A DNA stretch of 64,000 nt from Bordetella parapertussis (GTDB lineage: Bacteria; Pseudomonadota; Gammaproteobacteria; Burkholderiales; Burkholderiaceae_B): assembly GCA_945895265.1 (NCBI GenBank), contig CAMDEF010000008.1, forward strand, positions 1-64,000, read 5' to 3'. A program made the position numbers and the translations under genes. A model generated the notes under the pieces. It saw only the letters and a list, made by a program, of their open reading frames with translations, was not told the DNA's origin and searched no databases. Below are positions 43,791-55,088 of the stretch, in pieces; position 1 is the first letter of the stretch; each line of letters opens with the position of its first letter.

Positions 43791-44395
43791 TGAGTTCGCC
43801 CTCTGAACCACAACCGCTCTTAGCCTTAGTCGAGGCCTTGCGACGCTTGCCCAGTGTGGGTGAGCGTACCGCTCGTCGCATGGCCTATCATTTATTGCAG
43901 CACGACTTGAAGGCTGCGCAGCAACTTGGCCAGGCGCTTACTGACGCAGTGCAACGCTTACAACATTGTCAATTGTGCAATGGCTTCACAGAAACGCCAG
44001 TGTGCGCGACCTGCGATCACACCGAACGCGATGCCAGCCTGCTGTGTATCGTTGAAACGCCAGCAGATCAGAATTCGATTGAAGCCACTCGTGGTTATCA
44101 AGGCTTGTATTACGTTTTAATGGGCAGCCTGGCGCCGCTTGAGGGTAGGGGGCCAGACGAACTCGACTTCGATCGAGTCCTTGAGCGCGCAACAAATGGG
44201 GTCGTGCAAGAGGTGATCTTGGCGACTAACTTCACTGCTGAAGGTGAAACCACGGCGCACTACCTTGGCGAAGCTTTACGCGTCAAAGGCATCAAAGTCA
44301 CGAGGCTTGCCCGAGGCGTGCCCGCCGGAAGTGAAATTGAGTACGTCGATGCAGGCACTGTTGCCTGGGCGCTGCTCGAGCGCAAACCTACCTAA
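43790..44395 (+). CDS. recR: Recombination protein RecR
   Basis: 201 residues. Part of the RecFOR pathway that loads RecA at gaps. [20 protein letters not shown] is the helix-hairpin-helix region near residue 15; the zinc finger has CQLCNG and CATC near residues 57-72; the Toprim domain begins [20 protein letters not shown]. Translationally coupled to ybaB. The operon ends with the terminator at 44414. Confidence 0.96.
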   Translation: MSSPSEPQPLLALVEALRRLPSVGERTARRMAYHLLQHDLKAAQQLGQALTDAVQRLQHCQLCNGFTETPVCATCDHTERDASLLCIVETPADQNSIEATRGYQGLYYVLMGSLAPLEGRGPDELDFDRVLERATNGVVQEVILATNFTAEGETTAHYLGEALRVKGIKVTRLARGVPAGSEIEYVDAGTVAWALLERKPT

Positions 44396-44413
44396 ATGTT
44401 CCGACGGCATGCA

Positions 44414-44442
44414 GTGACCTAAGTCGCGTCGGTCACGTTTTT
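44414..44442 (+). terminator. Intrinsic terminator of the dnaX-ybaB-recR operon
   Basis: GTGACC and GGTCAC make a perfect 6-bp stem around an 11-base loop, followed by GTTTTT. It starts 19 bases past the recR stop. Further on in the 265-base spacer, AAAAAG and CTTTTT form an A-T hairpin near 44571-44586; no other gene is visible in the spacer. Confidence 0.7.
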
Positions 44443-44660
44443 GCATACGGGTTCTTTGGCGATCGTTGAACCAGCTAAATTTTAGGTTGAAGTTGGCTCC
44501 CACAGTTCGGCTGGCTGCATGCCGCACCTTTGAGATATTCGACCCCTCCGATCGCCCTTAAATATCGCTAAAAAGTTATCTTTTTGCGGGTAAACGCCGT
44601 GGCGCGTCCAATCGGTCCTGTGCTTTAATAGATAATCAAAACTTCTTACGAGAGACACTC

Positions 44661-45707
44661 ATGTCGATTTCACGCCGTCAGTTGCTTCAGTTCGCTGGTA
44701 CAGCCAGCCTTTTATCGGCTGCGCCTTCTTTGGCGCTTGCCCAGAAACTTGAAAAAGCAAGTGTGCATATCGCAGTCGGAGGCAAGGTTGGCACCTATTA
44801 CCAAGCGCTCACGATTGCCGAGCAGTTGGGTTTTTTTAAAGACGAGGGCCTAGACATAAAAATTTCGGATTTTGCTGGTGGCTCAAAATCCTTGCAGGCA
44901 GTGGTCGGCGGCAGTGCTGACGTGGTGTCGGGCGCCTACGAGCACACGATCAATTTGCAGTCTAAGGGTCAGTTTTTTCGTTGCATTGTCTTGCAAGGTC
45001 GTTGCCCCATGATTACGTTAGGCGTTTCGAAAAAGACTCTGCCAAACTTCAAGACGGCGGCTGATCTGCGTGGTAAAAAAATCGGCGTGACAGCGCCTGG
45101 CTCGTCGACCAGTATGATTGCGAGCTTTTATTTAGCCAAACACGGCTTGAAGCCAACTGATGTCTCATTCATTGGCGTCGGTACGGGTGCCGGTGCGATC
45201 TCGGCAATTCGTGAGGGTCAGATTGATGCGCTGGCAAATATTGATCCTGTAATTACCACGCTCGAAGAAGCGAACGAAATCCTGACGATTGTTGATACCC
45301 GCCGCCTAAAAGATACGCAAGATATTTTTGGTGGCAACATGCCTGCCGGTAGCCTGTATTTGCCGCAAGCGTATATCGACGCAAATCCAAGAACAGTGCA
45401 AGCGTTGGTCAATGCGATTGTGCGAGCCGATAAGTGGATTATGAAAGCAGGCCCTGCAGGGGTCACAAAGGTAGTGCCCGCTAGCTATTTGCAAGGCAAG
45501 CCAGAGATTTACACCAAGGCTGTTGAAAAATGTTTTGAGGCGATTTCGCCTGATGGCATGATCCCAGAAGACGGGCCGCCTACCGCCTTGAGAGCGCTGG
45601 CTGCTTACAATGCCGACATCCGCAATGCCAAAATTGATTTGTCTAAAACCTGGACCAACGATTTCACCCGCCGCGCGAATGAAAAATACCCTGAAGTGAA
45701 GGTCTAA
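44661..45707 (+). CDS. ABC transporter substrate-binding protein, NitT/TauT (SsuA/NMT1) type
   Basis: 348 residues. The N terminus SRRQLLQFAGTASLLSAAPS is a twin-arginine-like export signal. ASVHIAVGGKVGTYYQALTI opens the binding domain, with FKDEGLDIKISDFAGGSKSL near residue 60 typical of NMT1/THI5-like receptors. Followed by its ATPase and permease. It may import a sulfonate, nitrile, pyrimidine precursor or aromatic compound; no metabolic neighbour settles this. Confidence 0.88.
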   Translation: MSISRRQLLQFAGTASLLSAAPSLALAQKLEKASVHIAVGGKVGTYYQALTIAEQLGFFKDEGLDIKISDFAGGSKSLQAVVGGSADVVSGAYEHTINLQSKGQFFRCIVLQGRCPMITLGVSKKTLPNFKTAADLRGKKIGVTAPGSSTSMIASFYLAKHGLKPTDVSFIGVGTGAGAISAIREGQIDALANIDPVITTLEEANEILTIVDTRRLKDTQDIFGGNMPAGSLYLPQAYIDANPRTVQALVNAIVRADKWIMKAGPAGVTKVVPASYLQGKPEIYTKAVEKCFEAISPDGMIPEDGPPTALRALAAYNADIRNAKIDLSKTWTNDFTRRANEKYPEVKV

Positions 45708-45721
45708 CCTGTACGTGAACT

Positions 45722-45753
45722 CATGCACCTAGGCGTCAACGTTTCGGTGCATG
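45722..45753 (+). other. Intercistronic hairpin after the substrate-binding protein gene
   Basis: CATGCACC and GGTGCATG form a perfect 8-bp stem with a 16-base loop in the 96-base gap between receptor and ATPase genes. There is no T-run. Such structures often protect receptor mRNA and lower expression of the downstream transport genes; that role is inference. Confidence 0.5.
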
Positions 45754-45803
45754 CTTCAACAAAACAGATCTTTTGAAACTGCAGCTTAAATTGATTATGG
45801 TTG

Positions 45804-46649
45804 ATGGTATCTACTGAGGCAGTCGCAGGTAAATCGCAGGCACAAACACCGGCGCTCTTGTTAAAAGACATCACCTGTACGTTTGTGTCACGCGATGACC
45901 CTAATCAACGCTATACGGCGGTGGCGAACAGTACCCTCTCAGTTGCGCCCGGCGAGTTTGTGTCGGTTGTCGGTCCGACTGGTTGTGGAAAATCGACCTT
46001 GTTGAATATTGCAGCAGGTTTGCTTGCGCCTTCCAGTGGTGCAGTTGAGTCGTTTGGCGAACCCGTAAACGGAGTCAATAAGCGCTCGGGTTATATGTTT
46101 CAGGGTGAAGCGTTGCTACCCTGGCGTTGCGCACTGGATAATGTCGTGGCGGGTCTTGAGTTTGCCGGCGTTGAGCGCGCGCAAGCTTGTGAGCAGGGTC
46201 GCGAATGGATGAAGCGTGTTGGTCTGAGCGGTTTTGAAGATCGCTACCCACATCAAATGTCAGGCGGTATGCGCAAGCGCACGATGCTCGCGCAGACCCT
46301 GATTCGCGACCCCGATCTGATCTTGATGGATGAGCCGTTCTCGGCGCTTGATATTCAAACTCGCCAACTCATGGAAAACGAAGTGCTTGAGTTATGGATG
46401 GCCAAGCGCAAAGCTGTGCTGTTTATCACTCACGACTTAGATGAGGCGATTGCGATGAGCGATCGGGTCGTGGTCTTATCTGCAGGGCCTGGCACGCACC
46501 CGATCGGTGAGTTTGTGATCGACTTGCCGCGTCCGCGTGATGTCGCAGAGGTGCGTATGCAACCGCGGTTTATTGAACTGCACGGCGCGATCTGGGCAGT
46601 GTTGCGCGATGAGGTCCTCAAGGGCTACGCCCAGCAAAAGCGAGCTTGA
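45804..46649 (+). CDS. ABC transporter ATP-binding protein, NitT/TauT (SsuB) type
   Basis: 281 residues from ATG 45804; a TTG one codon earlier is also possible. Walker A VVGPTGCGKSTLLNIAAGLL near residue 50, Q-loop MFQGEALLPWRC near 95, ABC signature MSGGMRKRTMLAQTL near 150, Walker B LILMDEPFSALD near 175 and switch histidine FITHDLDEAIAMSD. The signature and length match SsuB/TauB. The permease gene begins 1 base after the stop. Confidence 0.92.
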   Translation: MVSTEAVAGKSQAQTPALLLKDITCTFVSRDDPNQRYTAVANSTLSVAPGEFVSVVGPTGCGKSTLLNIAAGLLAPSSGAVESFGEPVNGVNKRSGYMFQGEALLPWRCALDNVVAGLEFAGVERAQACEQGREWMKRVGLSGFEDRYPHQMSGGMRKRTMLAQTLIRDPDLILMDEPFSALDIQTRQLMENEVLELWMAKRKAVLFITHDLDEAIAMSDRVVVLSAGPGTHPIGEFVIDLPRPRDVAEVRMQPRFIELHGAIWAVLRDEVLKGYAQQKRA

Positions 46650-46650
46650 T

Positions 46651-47448
46651 ATGTTGAACTTTTTAAAACCCACCTCGAAGTTATCGTTGCGTGTGTGGCA
46701 AGTCGGTATTTTGATTTTGATTATCGGTAGCTGGCAACTGGCCTCTGCTGATCCAAAAATCGCCTTCTTTTTTGGTAAGCCCCTTGGTGTTGCGGGCAGG
46801 ATTTGGGACTGGTTTGTCGCGAACGGCGACATCTATTCACACTTAGGCATTACCTTAACTGAAACAATGTTGGCGTTCTTTATCGGCACGACCTCGGGCC
46901 TAGGAATGGGTTTATGGTTGGGCTTGTCGCCAATGGCCAGCAATATCCTTGATCCTTACATCAAGGCCCTGAATTCAATGCCTCGTGTGATTTTGGCGCC
47001 GATTTTTGCGATGTGGTTTGGTTTGGGGATTTGGTCAAAAGTTGCGCTGGCGGTCACGTTGGTGTTTTTTATTGTGTTCTTTAACGTCTACCAGGGCGTG
47101 CGCGAAGTCAGCCCAACCTTGCTGGATAACGCGCGCATGTTGGGTGCTGATCGCAAACAGTTGCTGCGGCAAGTGTATTTGCCCAGTGCGACAAGCTGGG
47201 TCTTTTCGAGCTTGCACACCTCGGTTGGTTTGGCCTTTGTGGGCGCGGTGGTGGGTGAGTATTTGGGCTCTGCGGCCGGCGTTGGTTATCTGATCTTGCA
47301 AGCCGAGGGTACGCTTGATGTGAACACGGTGATTGCTGGTATTTTTGTGTTGACAGCGTGCGCACTGATCTTGGATTCGATCGTCGGTGTGATCGAAAAA
47401 CGCCTCATGCGCTGGCAGCCTAAATCGGGTGAAACTGAAAAATTGTGA
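46651..47448 (+). CDS. ABC transporter permease, NitT/TauT (SsuC) type
   Basis: 265 residues from ATG 46651, directly after the ATPase stop; a longer frame inside the ATPase gene is not credible. Six predicted helices and the EAA loop ILDPYIKALNSMPRVILAPI with the EAA-region DNARMLGADRKQLLRQVYLP near residue 160. Completes the importer with the two preceding genes. It converges on tal with only 3 bases between the stops. Confidence 0.92.
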   Translation: MLNFLKPTSKLSLRVWQVGILILIIGSWQLASADPKIAFFFGKPLGVAGRIWDWFVANGDIYSHLGITLTETMLAFFIGTTSGLGMGLWLGLSPMASNILDPYIKALNSMPRVILAPIFAMWFGLGIWSKVALAVTLVFFIVFFNVYQGVREVSPTLLDNARMLGADRKQLLRQVYLPSATSWVFSSLHTSVGLAFVGAVVGEYLGSAAGVGYLILQAEGTLDVNTVIAGIFVLTACALILDSIVGVIEKRLMRWQPKSGETEKL

Positions 47449-47451
47449 CGT

Positions 47452-48405
47452 TTAGCGCTGAGCGTCGATCAATACATCCAGCTTGCGCGCATCAGCGACA
47501 AACGCACGAATCCCTTCAGACAATTTCTCAGTTGCCATCGCGTCTTCGTTTAGCAAAAAGCGAAAGGCTTGCTCGCCCGAAGGTAAGCGTTCTAGTGGGT
47601 TTGCTTTTGCGTAAGCTGCGTTTAGGCAAGGGCTGACTTCTCCTTGCGTATCACTGAGGTTCGCCAAGAGATCTGGGCTAATCGTTAATAAGTCGCAGCC
47701 GGCAAGTGCCAAAATCTGGCCAGTGTTTCTGAAGCTTGCGCCCATGATTTCAGTGGCAACGCCAAAATTTTTGTAGTAACTGTAGATTTTAGAAACCGAC
47801 AATACGCCGGGGTCGTTGACGCCCCTGTTTGCGGCTTCGTTCCAGGCGTTGCCTTGCTGTTTTTTGTGCCAGTCGTAGATGCGGCCAACAAAAGGTGAAA
47901 TTAATTGCACTCGCGCATCAGCGCACTCAACGGCTTGCACCAACGAGAACAACAAAGTCAGATTGCAGTGAACGCCTTCGGCTTCTAGCACGCGCGCAGC
48001 CTGTATGCCTTCGTAGGTGGCGGCAATTTTGATCAGAATGCGTTCGCGACCAAAGCCAGCATCTTGATAAAGAGCAATCAGTTGGCGGGCGCGCGCAATG
48101 GTGGCGCTAGTGTCGAACGATAAACGCGCATCCACCTCTGTTGAAACTCTGCCAGGCACAATATTAAGGATTTCTTTCCCAAAAGAGACGAGCAACTGGT
48201 CAACCAGGTCACTTGTTGCCGCTCTAGGGTTGGCCTGCACGCAGCGCTCGAGCATAGGGCGGTAGGCCTCTTGCTGCACCGCTTTGAGAATCAAAGAGGG
48301 ATTAGTCGTCGCATCGGTGGGTAGGTAGCGCCGCATGCTCTCAAAGTCACCGGTATCGGCAACAACGGTGGTTTGGGTACGAAGGGAGTCAAGAAGGCTG
48401 GCCAT
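47452..48405 (-). CDS. tal: Transaldolase (TalB subfamily)
   Basis: Non-oxidative pentose-phosphate pathway: exchanges dihydroxyacetone units between sugar phosphates. 317 residues, matching Escherichia coli Tal[15 protein letters not shown] near residue 33, the Schiff-base lysine in [16 protein letters not shown] near 130, and [17 protein letters not shown] with [13 protein letters not shown] near 170. GGAAG precedes ATG 48405. Divergent from carA across about 50 bases. Confidence 0.95.
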   Translation of the reverse strand: MASLLDSLRTQTTVVADTGDFESMRRYLPTDATTNPSLILKAVQQEAYRPMLERCVQANPRAATSDLVDQLLVSFGKEILNIVPGRVSTEVDARLSFDTSATIARARQLIALYQDAGFGRERILIKIAATYEGIQAARVLEAEGVHCNLTLLFSLVQAVECADARVQLISPFVGRIYDWHKKQQGNAWNEAANRGVNDPGVLSVSKIYSYYKNFGVATEIMGASFRNTGQILALAGCDLLTISPDLLANLSDTQGEVSPCLNAAYAKANPLERLPSGEQAFRFLLNEDAMATEKLSEGIRAFVADARKLDVLIDAQR

Positions 48406-48409
48406 CAGT

Positions 48410-48415
48410 TATACT
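48410..48415 (+). promoter_or_regulatory. Candidate -10 element for carAB
   Basis: TATACT lies 40 bases before the proposed carA GTG start. No good -35 hexamer is found at 16-18 bases upstream, where the tal start codon is. The short leader leaves little room for a pyrimidine attenuator. Confidence 0.3.
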
Positions 48416-48455
48416 TCCAAGGTTTGCTTACTAATTTTTAACGCTGGGGTTGATT

Positions 48456-49631
48456 GTGCTGCCGAATATATTTGATGAACTACGAGCCAAGCAAAACGCC
48501 CCCCAGTCAAAGCGTGCTGTTGCAATTTTAGCGCTCGCCGACGGAACCATCTTTAAAGGTGTTTCAATAGGGGCTGACGGTCACACTGTGGCCGAGGTCG
48601 TATTCAATACGGCCATGACAGGTTACCAAGAAATACTGACAGATCCTAGCTATAGCGGCCAGATTGTTACCTTAACGTATCCGCATATTGGCAATACAGG
48701 GGTCAATCTCGAAGACGTCGAATCCATAAAAATTCACGCGGCCGGCCTGATTGTGCGCAATTGCCCAGAGCAATTATCCAATTTTCGGTCAACTCAGTCG
48801 TTGCCTGATTATCTAAAAGCGCAAGGTATTGTTGCGATCGCCGAAATCGATACCCGCAAGCTCACCCGCATTTTGCGAGAAGGCGGCGCCCAGGGTGGCT
48901 GTATTTTGGTGGGTGATGACGCTGAGCAAGCCTTAACACTTGCTGCTAAGTTTCCGGGGATGTCGGGTCAGGATTTGGCCAAGGTCGTGTCTGCCACTAA
49001 GCAGGCTACCTGGACAGAATCCACTTGGCAACTTGGTCATGGTTATGGCAAAAACGATAGCCAGTTACCGCATGTGGTGGCTTACGATTTTGGCGTCAAG
49101 TCCAATATCCTGCGCCTGTTAGCCGAGCGCGGTTGCCGCATCACTGTGGTGCCTGCACAGAGCACGGCCGAAGATGTTCTCAAACTCAAGCCTGATGGCG
49201 TGTTTTTATCCAATGGCCCTGGCGACCCTGACCCTTGCGATTACGCGATTGCGGCGACAAAAGTATTTCTTGAGCGTAAGTTGCCCACCTTTGGTATCTG
49301 CTTAGGGCATCAGATTATGGGCTTGGCCGTTGGTGCCAAGACGATCAAGATGAAAACCGGTCACCACGGCTCAAATCACCCGGTGCAGCATCTGGCGTCG
49401 GGCCGTGTATTTATTACCGCTCAAAACCATGGTTTTGCAGTTGACGCCCAAACCCTACCAGCTAATGCGCGCGCGACCCACGTGTCGTTGTTTGACGGCA
49501 CCTTGCAGGGGTTTGAGCTGACCGATCGCCCCGCGTTTTGTTTTCAAGGGCACCCCGAAGCGAGTCCCGGGCCACATGACATCGTTGTCTTGTTCGATCA
49601 ATTCATGAGCCTGATGGCCAGCAACAAATAA
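48456..49631 (+). CDS. carA: Carbamoyl-phosphate synthase small subunit
   Basis: Glutaminase that delivers ammonia to CarB for arginine and pyrimidine synthesis. 391 residues from GTG 48456, chosen because GGGG lies six bases upstream; TTG 48450 would add two residues. [15 protein letters not shown] and [20 protein letters not shown] mark the N-terminal domain; [20 protein letters not shown] holds the nucleophilic cysteine near residue 280 and [12 protein letters not shown] the His/Glu. An N-terminal extension of about 20 residues precedes the usual start of the fold. Confidence 0.95.
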   Translation: MLPNIFDELRAKQNAPQSKRAVAILALADGTIFKGVSIGADGHTVAEVVFNTAMTGYQEILTDPSYSGQIVTLTYPHIGNTGVNLEDVESIKIHAAGLIVRNCPEQLSNFRSTQSLPDYLKAQGIVAIAEIDTRKLTRILREGGAQGGCILVGDDAEQALTLAAKFPGMSGQDLAKVVSATKQATWTESTWQLGHGYGKNDSQLPHVVAYDFGVKSNILRLLAERGCRITVVPAQSTAEDVLKLKPDGVFLSNGPGDPDPCDYAIAATKVFLERKLPTFGICLGHQIMGLAVGAKTIKMKTGHHGSNHPVQHLASGRVFITAQNHGFAVDAQTLPANARATHVSLFDGTLQGFELTDRPAFCFQGHPEASPGPHDIVVLFDQFMSLMASNK

Positions 49632-49640
49632 AGAGTCACC

Positions 49641-52600
49641 ATGCCCAAGCGTACCGACCTAAAAACTATTTTGATTATTGGCGCTGGACCCATTGTGATT
49701 GGGCAAGCGTGCGAATTTGATTACTCAGGCGCGCAGGCCTGCAAGGCCCTCAAGGCAGAGGGCTATCGCACCGTGCTGGTCAACAGCAATCCTGCCACTA
49801 TCATGACCGACCCAGAAACGGCCGATGTCACCTACATCGAGCCCATCACCTGGCAGGTCGTCGAAAAAATCATTGAAAAAGAACGCCCAGATGCTGTGCT
49901 GCCCACGATGGGTGGTCAAACGGCGCTAAATTGCACGCTCGATCTCGATAAGCATGGCGTACTCAAAAAATACAATGTTGAGTTGATTGGCGCCAATGCG
50001 CACGCGATCGAAAAAGCCGAAGATCGTCAAAAATTTAAAGTCGCAATGACTGCGATTGGTCTTGAGTCAGCCAAGTCAGGCGTGGCCCACTCGCTCGAAG
50101 AGGCCTGGGAAGTACAACGCCGCATCGGCATTGAACTCGGCACCTCAGGGTTTCCGGCAGTGATTCGCCCCAGCTTTACGCTCGGTGGCAGCGGTGGTGG
50201 TATCGCGTACAACGCCGAAGAATTCGAGACGATTTGTCGTCGTGGTCTAGAGGCGTCGCCCACCAGCGAGCTCTTGATCGAAGAGTCGTTGCTAGGATGG
50301 AAAGAGTTTGAAATGGAAGTCGTGCGCGACAGCGCCGATAACTGCATTATCGTTTGTTCGATCGAAAACTTAGACCCAATGGGTGTGCATACTGGTGACT
50401 CGATCACGGTTGCGCCCGCTCAAACGCTGACTGATAAAGAATATCAAATCATGCGTAATGCTTCGATCGCGGTCTTACGCGAGATCGGCGTCGATACCGG
50501 TGGTTCAAACGTGCAGTTCGCCGTCAATCCGCTCAATGGTCGGATGATTGTCATTGAGATGAATCCGCGTGTGTCGCGCTCATCTGCCTTGGCATCAAAA
50601 GCCACTGGCTTTCCGATCGCGAAGGTTGCCGCACGCTTGGCCGTGGGGTACACCTTAGACGAACTTAAAAACGAAATCACGGGCGGTGCGACACCTGCCT
50701 CGTTTGAACCAACCATCGATTACGTCGTCACCAAGGTGCCACGTTTTGCGTTCGAAAAATTTCCGACAGCTGATGCCCGCTTAACGACGCAAATGAAGTC
50801 AGTGGGTGAAGTCATGGCCATTGGCCGCACCTTTCAAGAATCGTTTCAAAAAGCGCTACGCGGCTTAGAAGTCGGGGTAGATGGCTTGAACCAAAAAACC
50901 ACCGATCGCGAAAAGATTCAAATCGAATTGGGCGAACCTGGCCCTGAGCGGATTTGGTACGTGGGTGATGCCTTTGCTCAAGGCTTCACGATGGCTGAAG
51001 TGCACCAGCTCACCAAGATTGATCCATGGTTTTTGGCGCAAATTAAAGAGATTGTTGACATTGAATTAGCGCTTGAGCAACGTACGCTCGCCGACCTTGA
51101 CTATGAAACGCTGTGGCAACTCAAGCGCCGCGGTTTCTCTGACCGTCGCTTAGCCTTTTTGTTGGATACTGTTGAAGGCGAGGTGCGTAAGTTGCGCCAA
51201 CAACTGAATGTGCGCCCAGTGTTTAAAAGAGTGGATACCTGCGCAGCAGAGTTTGCGACCAATACGGCTTATTTGTATTCAACCTACGAGCAAGAGTGCG
51301 AAGCTAAACCCACTGATCGTAAAAAGATTATTGTGCTGGGCGGGGGACCTAACCGCATCGGCCAAGGGATTGAGTTTGATTATTGCTGCGTGCACGCAGC
51401 GTTGGCGTTAAGCGAAGATGGCTTTGAAACCATCATGATCAATTGCAATCCTGAAACCGTTTCAACCGATTACGACACCTCAGATCGCTTGTACTTTGAG
51501 CCAGTCACTCTCGAAGATGTACTTGAAATCGTACATATTGAAAAGCCTGTGGGTGTGATTGTGCAGTATGGTGGTCAAACGCCGCTCAAGCTTGCACGTG
51601 CGCTTGAAGCCAACGGCGTGCCGATCATTGGCACAAGCCCCGAGTCAATCGACGTGGCTGAAGACCGCGAGCGCTTTCAAAAGTTATTAACCAAGCTCAA
51701 TCTTCGCCAACCGCCTAACCGCACTGCGCGTACTGAAAGTGAAGCCTTGGCGCATGCTCAAGAAATCGGTTATCCCCTGGTGGTGCGCCCAAGTTATGTG
51801 CTGGGTGGCCGCGCCATGGAAATCGTACATGAGCAAGGTGACCTCGAACGCTACATGCGCGAGGCCGTGAAAGTTAGCAATGATTCGCCAGTGTTGCTCG
51901 ATCGCTTTTTGAATGACGCCATTGAGATTGATGTCGATTGCTTGTGTGATGGGCAACAGGTGTTTATTGGTGGTGTGATGGAACACATCGAGCAAGCGGG
52001 TGTGCATTCGGGCGACTCGGCTTGCAGCTTGCCACCGTTTTCGTTGTCAGACGAAATGACAACTGAAATCAAACGCCAAACCGCCTTGATGGCGCGCGCA
52101 CTCAATGTGTCGGGTTTGATGAACGTACAGTTTGCCGTGCAAAAAGGTGACGTCTATGTGCTTGAAGTGAACCCCCGCGCTTCGCGCACGGTTCCGTTTG
52201 TGTCCAAAGCAACAGGCTTGCAATTGGCAAAGATAGCCGCGCGCGTCATGGCTGGTAAAACTTTGGCGGCGCAAGGAATTTCCAAAGAGGTGGTTCCGCA
52301 TTATTTCTCAGTGAAAGAGGCGGTGTTTCCGTTTGTGAAGTTTCCAGGCGTTGACACAATTCTTGGTCCTGAAATGAAATCAACCGGCGAGGTCATGGGT
52401 GTTGGCGTGACCTTTGGTGAAGCCTTTGTGAAGTCGCAAATGGCCGCAAGTGTGAACTTGCCCGAATCAGGCACAGTGTTCATTAGCGTCAAAAATCAAG
52501 ATAAGCCCAAAGCAGTTGAAGTTGCCCATGGCTTACATGGTTTGGGTTTTAAAGTGGTCGCAACACGCGGTACTGCCGCCGCGATCAAAGCAGCAGGCAT

Positions 52601-52880
52601 CCCAGTCACGATCGTGAATAAGGTGGCAGAGGGTCGTCCGCATATTGTCGACATGCTTAAAAATGGCGAAGTGTCGCTGGTGATTAATTCGGTCGAAGAG
52701 CGTCGCAACGCCATCACCGATTCGCGTGCGATTCGTACACAAGCCTTGGCAGCCAGAGTCACTTACTACACCACAATTGCCGGTGCCCGCGCTGCCGTTG
52801 AAGGCATGCAGTATTTGCGCGAAGGGCTTGGGATTAAGGTGTATTCGTTGCAAGAACTGCATCAATCGCTAGCGAGCTAA
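49641..52880 (+). CDS. carB: Carbamoyl-phosphate synthase large subunit
   Basis: 1079 residues, full length. Two ATP-grasp halves: the first begins [20 protein letters not shown], the second [20 protein letters not shown] near residue 560. Catalytic loops carry [16 protein letters not shown] and [16 protein letters not shown]. The C-terminal MGS-like regulatory domain starts near 945 ([20 protein letters not shown]) and would bind UMP/ornithine-type effectors. Nine bases separate it from carA. One base after its TAA a CaiB-type gene starts, an unusual operon extension. Confidence 0.97.
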   Translation: MPKRTDLKTILIIGAGPIVIGQACEFDYSGAQACKALKAEGYRTVLVNSNPATIMTDPETADVTYIEPITWQVVEKIIEKERPDAVLPTMGGQTALNCTLDLDKHGVLKKYNVELIGANAHAIEKAEDRQKFKVAMTAIGLESAKSGVAHSLEEAWEVQRRIGIELGTSGFPAVIRPSFTLGGSGGGIAYNAEEFETICRRGLEASPTSELLIEESLLGWKEFEMEVVRDSADNCIIVCSIENLDPMGVHTGDSITVAPAQTLTDKEYQIMRNASIAVLREIGVDTGGSNVQFAVNPLNGRMIVIEMNPRVSRSSALASKATGFPIAKVAARLAVGYTLDELKNEITGGATPASFEPTIDYVVTKVPRFAFEKFPTADARLTTQMKSVGEVMAIGRTFQESFQKALRGLEVGVDGLNQKTTDREKIQIELGEPGPERIWYVGDAFAQGFTMAEVHQLTKIDPWFLAQIKEIVDIELALEQRTLADLDYETLWQLKRRGFSDRRLAFLLDTVEGEVRKLRQQLNVRPVFKRVDTCAAEFATNTAYLYSTYEQECEAKPTDRKKIIVLGGGPNRIGQGIEFDYCCVHAALALSEDGFETIMINCNPETVSTDYDTSDRLYFEPVTLEDVLEIVHIEKPVGVIVQYGGQTPLKLARALEANGVPIIGTSPESIDVAEDRERFQKLLTKLNLRQPPNRTARTESEALAHAQEIGYPLVVRPSYVLGGRAMEIVHEQGDLERYMREAVKVSNDSPVLLDRFLNDAIEIDVDCLCDGQQVFIGGVMEHIEQAGVHSGDSACSLPPFSLSDEMTTEIKRQTALMARALNVSGLMNVQFAVQKGDVYVLEVNPRASRTVPFVSKATGLQLAKIAARVMAGKTLAAQGISKEVVPHYFSVKEAVFPFVKFPGVDTILGPEMKSTGEVMGVGVTFGEAFVKSQMAASVNLPESGTVFISVKNQDKPKAVEVAHGLHGLGFKVVATRGTAAAIKAAGIPVTIVNKVAEGRPHIVDMLKNGEVSLVINSVEERRNAITDSRAIRTQALAARVTYYTTIAGARAAVEGMQYLREGLGIKVYSLQELHQSLAS

Positions 52881-52881
52881 C

Positions 52882-54072
52882 ATGACATCGACCCCACTTC
52901 CCTACGCCGGCCTGCGAGTTCTCGACATCAGCCAGGGCATTGCTGGCCCCTATTGCGCCCACATACTCTGGCAGCAGGGCGCCCACGTGTTAAAGGTCGA
53001 ACCCCCAGCTGGCGATTGGATTCGCTTTGTTGGCGTAGGTAAGGGTGACTTGAGCGCACTAGCGATTCAGTTCAATGCAGGCAAGCAAGCGTTGGCGCTA
53101 GATGCGCGCACCGAGGCAGGTAAAAAGATTCTGTTTGACCTCGCCATGCAAGCCGATGTCATCGTGCAAAATTTTCGACCAGGTGTCGCCGATCGTCTAG
53201 GCGTTGGTTATTCAGCAATGTCAAAAATCAAGCCTGACCTTGTGTACGTGTCGGTCAGTGGCTATGGGCAAACGGGCCCGTATGCCGATGCGCCCGCAAC
53301 CGATTCTGTGATGCAAGCTGACAGTGGCTTGATGTTCTCAAATCAAGACGAGCATGGCACGCCCAGACGTGTCGGGCTGTTGGCCGCCGATGTGATGACG
53401 GGTTTGTATGCCTCGCAGGGCGCTGCAACCGCGCTGTATCAGCGTTTGGCGCACAAGTTGGGCACTCATGTGCAAGTCAGCTTGTTTGAGGCCTGTGCGG
53501 CGTTTCAAGGGGCTTGTTTTATCGAGCAGGCCATCGCGGGCAAGCGACCATTTGGTGCCGTGAGTGCACCCAATGCGACATTTGCAACCTCAGATGGAAC
53601 AGTCTCTGTTGTCACCGTGAATACCGAGCATTTTCATCGTGTCTGCAAGGCGCTCAGCCGCGAAGAATGGATCACCGATCCGCGCTACCTTGAAAACGCG
53701 ATTCGTTTTGAAAATCGTGCAATCTTGCAGGCCGACATGGCTCAAATCCTCAAGCAAAACACGACCGCTCATTGGGTAGGTTTATTACAAAAGCATGATG
53801 TGTTGCACGCACAAGTGCGCAACTACACTGAGGTGCTTGAGCACCCCCAGGCCTTGCACTTAAACTTGGCGCAACAACTCGAGCAGGCAGGGGTTGGCAA
53901 GCTGCCCTATATTGGTCTGCCCTCGCATCCGCTGCATCGCCCGGTGTCCAGCGCCCCGCGTATTGGTGAACACTCAATCGAGGCGCTGACTGAGGCCGGT
54001 GTCAGTGCCGAGTCGATTCAGCAACTACTAGAGTCGGGTGTCGTGACTCAGGCACCGGCGCTAGCTTCTTAA
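52882..54072 (+). CDS. CaiB/BaiF family CoA-transferase
   Basis: 396 residues. YAGLRVLDISQGIAGPYCAH at the N terminus, VLKVEPPAGDWIR near residue 38, VQNFRPGVADRLGVGY near 95, and the expected catalytic aspartate in GLLAADVMTGLYASQ near 173. The start codon follows the carB stop by one base, so it is probably co-transcribed with carAB. Downstream lie a Bug receptor and an SDR, which suggests a small organic-acid module inserted behind carB. Confidence 0.9.
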   Translation: MTSTPLPYAGLRVLDISQGIAGPYCAHILWQQGAHVLKVEPPAGDWIRFVGVGKGDLSALAIQFNAGKQALALDARTEAGKKILFDLAMQADVIVQNFRPGVADRLGVGYSAMSKIKPDLVYVSVSGYGQTGPYADAPATDSVMQADSGLMFSNQDEHGTPRRVGLLAADVMTGLYASQGAATALYQRLAHKLGTHVQVSLFEACAAFQGACFIEQAIAGKRPFGAVSAPNATFATSDGTVSVVTVNTEHFHRVCKALSREEWITDPRYLENAIRFENRAILQADMAQILKQNTTAHWVGLLQKHDVLHAQVRNYTEVLEHPQALHLNLAQQLEQAGVGKLPYIGLPSHPLHRPVSSAPRIGEHSIEALTEAGVSAESIQQLLESGVVTQAPALAS

Positions 54073-54101
54073 CCATCAACCATTTGAAAAGCAGCGTCTC
54101 T

Positions 54102-55088
54102 ATGTTCAGTTTAAAGTTTGTGTTGCGACTACTTTGTGTCGCTATTATCGCTAGTATCGCCGGCGCACCAGTCGCGTTCGCGCAAGCCAATACTTATCCA
54201 AACAAAGCAATTCGTATGGTCGTGCCATACCCACCTGGTGGTCCAACGGACTTGACGGCCCGTGTAGTCGCTGCCGAAATGAGCAAAATACTAGGCCAGT
54301 CGATCATTGTTGATAACAAGCCGGGCGCAAGCGGCATGATCGGTGCTGAGTTGGTGGCGCGCGCTGAACCTGATGGCTATACCTTTTTAGCAAATGCGTC
54401 GTTGCACGTGATCAATCCGCATTTGTATCCAGACATGCGCTTTGATGCATTGAAAGATTTTGTGCCAATCACGCAATTGGCTGCTGTGCCTTTGGTGCTG
54501 GTGGTACCCAATAGCTTGCCCGTGCATTCGCTTAAAGACTTAGTTGAGTACGGCAAAAAAAATCCGGGCAAACTTAATTTTGCGTCATCGGGTAATGCCT
54601 CGGCGCAACACCTGGCAGGCGAATCGTTCAAGGTCGCGGCAGGTATTGAGATGCAGCACATCCCTTACAAAGGTAGTTCACCCGCCTTAGCTGATTTGGT
54701 GGGCGGGCAAGTGCAGCTGATGTTTGACTCAATGCCTTCTGCTATGCCATTCATCAAAGCAGGTAAGTTGCGAGCGATCGCTGTGACGACGCTTAAGCGT
54801 GCACAAGCGCTACCTGAACTCCCTACCGTTGCCGAGTCAGGGTACGCGGGTTTTGATATCGCAACGTGGTACGGATACTGGGCTCCCAAGGGCACGCCAA
54901 TGGCGATCGTCAATCAGTTATCCCAAGCGGCGAGTCAAGCCCTAAAGTTGCAATCGGTGCAAGACCAGTATGCCGGCATGGGCGCTGAACCGGTGGGGTC
55001 AAGCTCAGCCGAGTTTGCCAAGTACAACGAAACTGAGCTCGCCAAGTGGGAGAAAATTGTCCGCGCTTCAGGTGCAAAGGCCAATTAA
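54102..55088 (+). CDS. Bug-family periplasmic receptor
   Basis: 328 residues from ATG 54102; TTG 54084 would add six polar residues. Signal peptide MFSLKFVLRLLCVAIIAS to AFAQA (residues 1-28). YPNKAIRMVVPYPPGGPTDL, NKPGASGMIGAELVARAEPD and HIPYKGSSPALADLVGGQV are Bug signatures. It stands 29 bases after the CaiB-type gene and is directly followed by an SDR gene, so carboxylate capture and CoA transfer are likely linked. Confidence 0.92.
   Translation: MFSLKFVLRLLCVAIIASIAGAPVAFAQANTYPNKAIRMVVPYPPGGPTDLTARVVAAEMSKILGQSIIVDNKPGASGMIGAELVARAEPDGYTFLANASLHVINPHLYPDMRFDALKDFVPITQLAAVPLVLVVPNSLPVHSLKDLVEYGKKNPGKLNFASSGNASAQHLAGESFKVAAGIEMQHIPYKGSSPALADLVGGQVQLMFDSMPSAMPFIKAGKLRAIAVTTLKRAQALPELPTVAESGYAGFDIATWYGYWAPKGTPMAIVNQLSQAASQALKLQSVQDQYAGMGAEPVGSSSAEFAKYNETELAKWEKIVRASGAKAN

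Noticed and set aside
44570..44587. A-T hairpin AAAAAG/CTTTTT as a second terminator
   Set aside because: It is all weak pairs, lies close to the promoter area of the next gene, and recR already has a good terminator at 44414.
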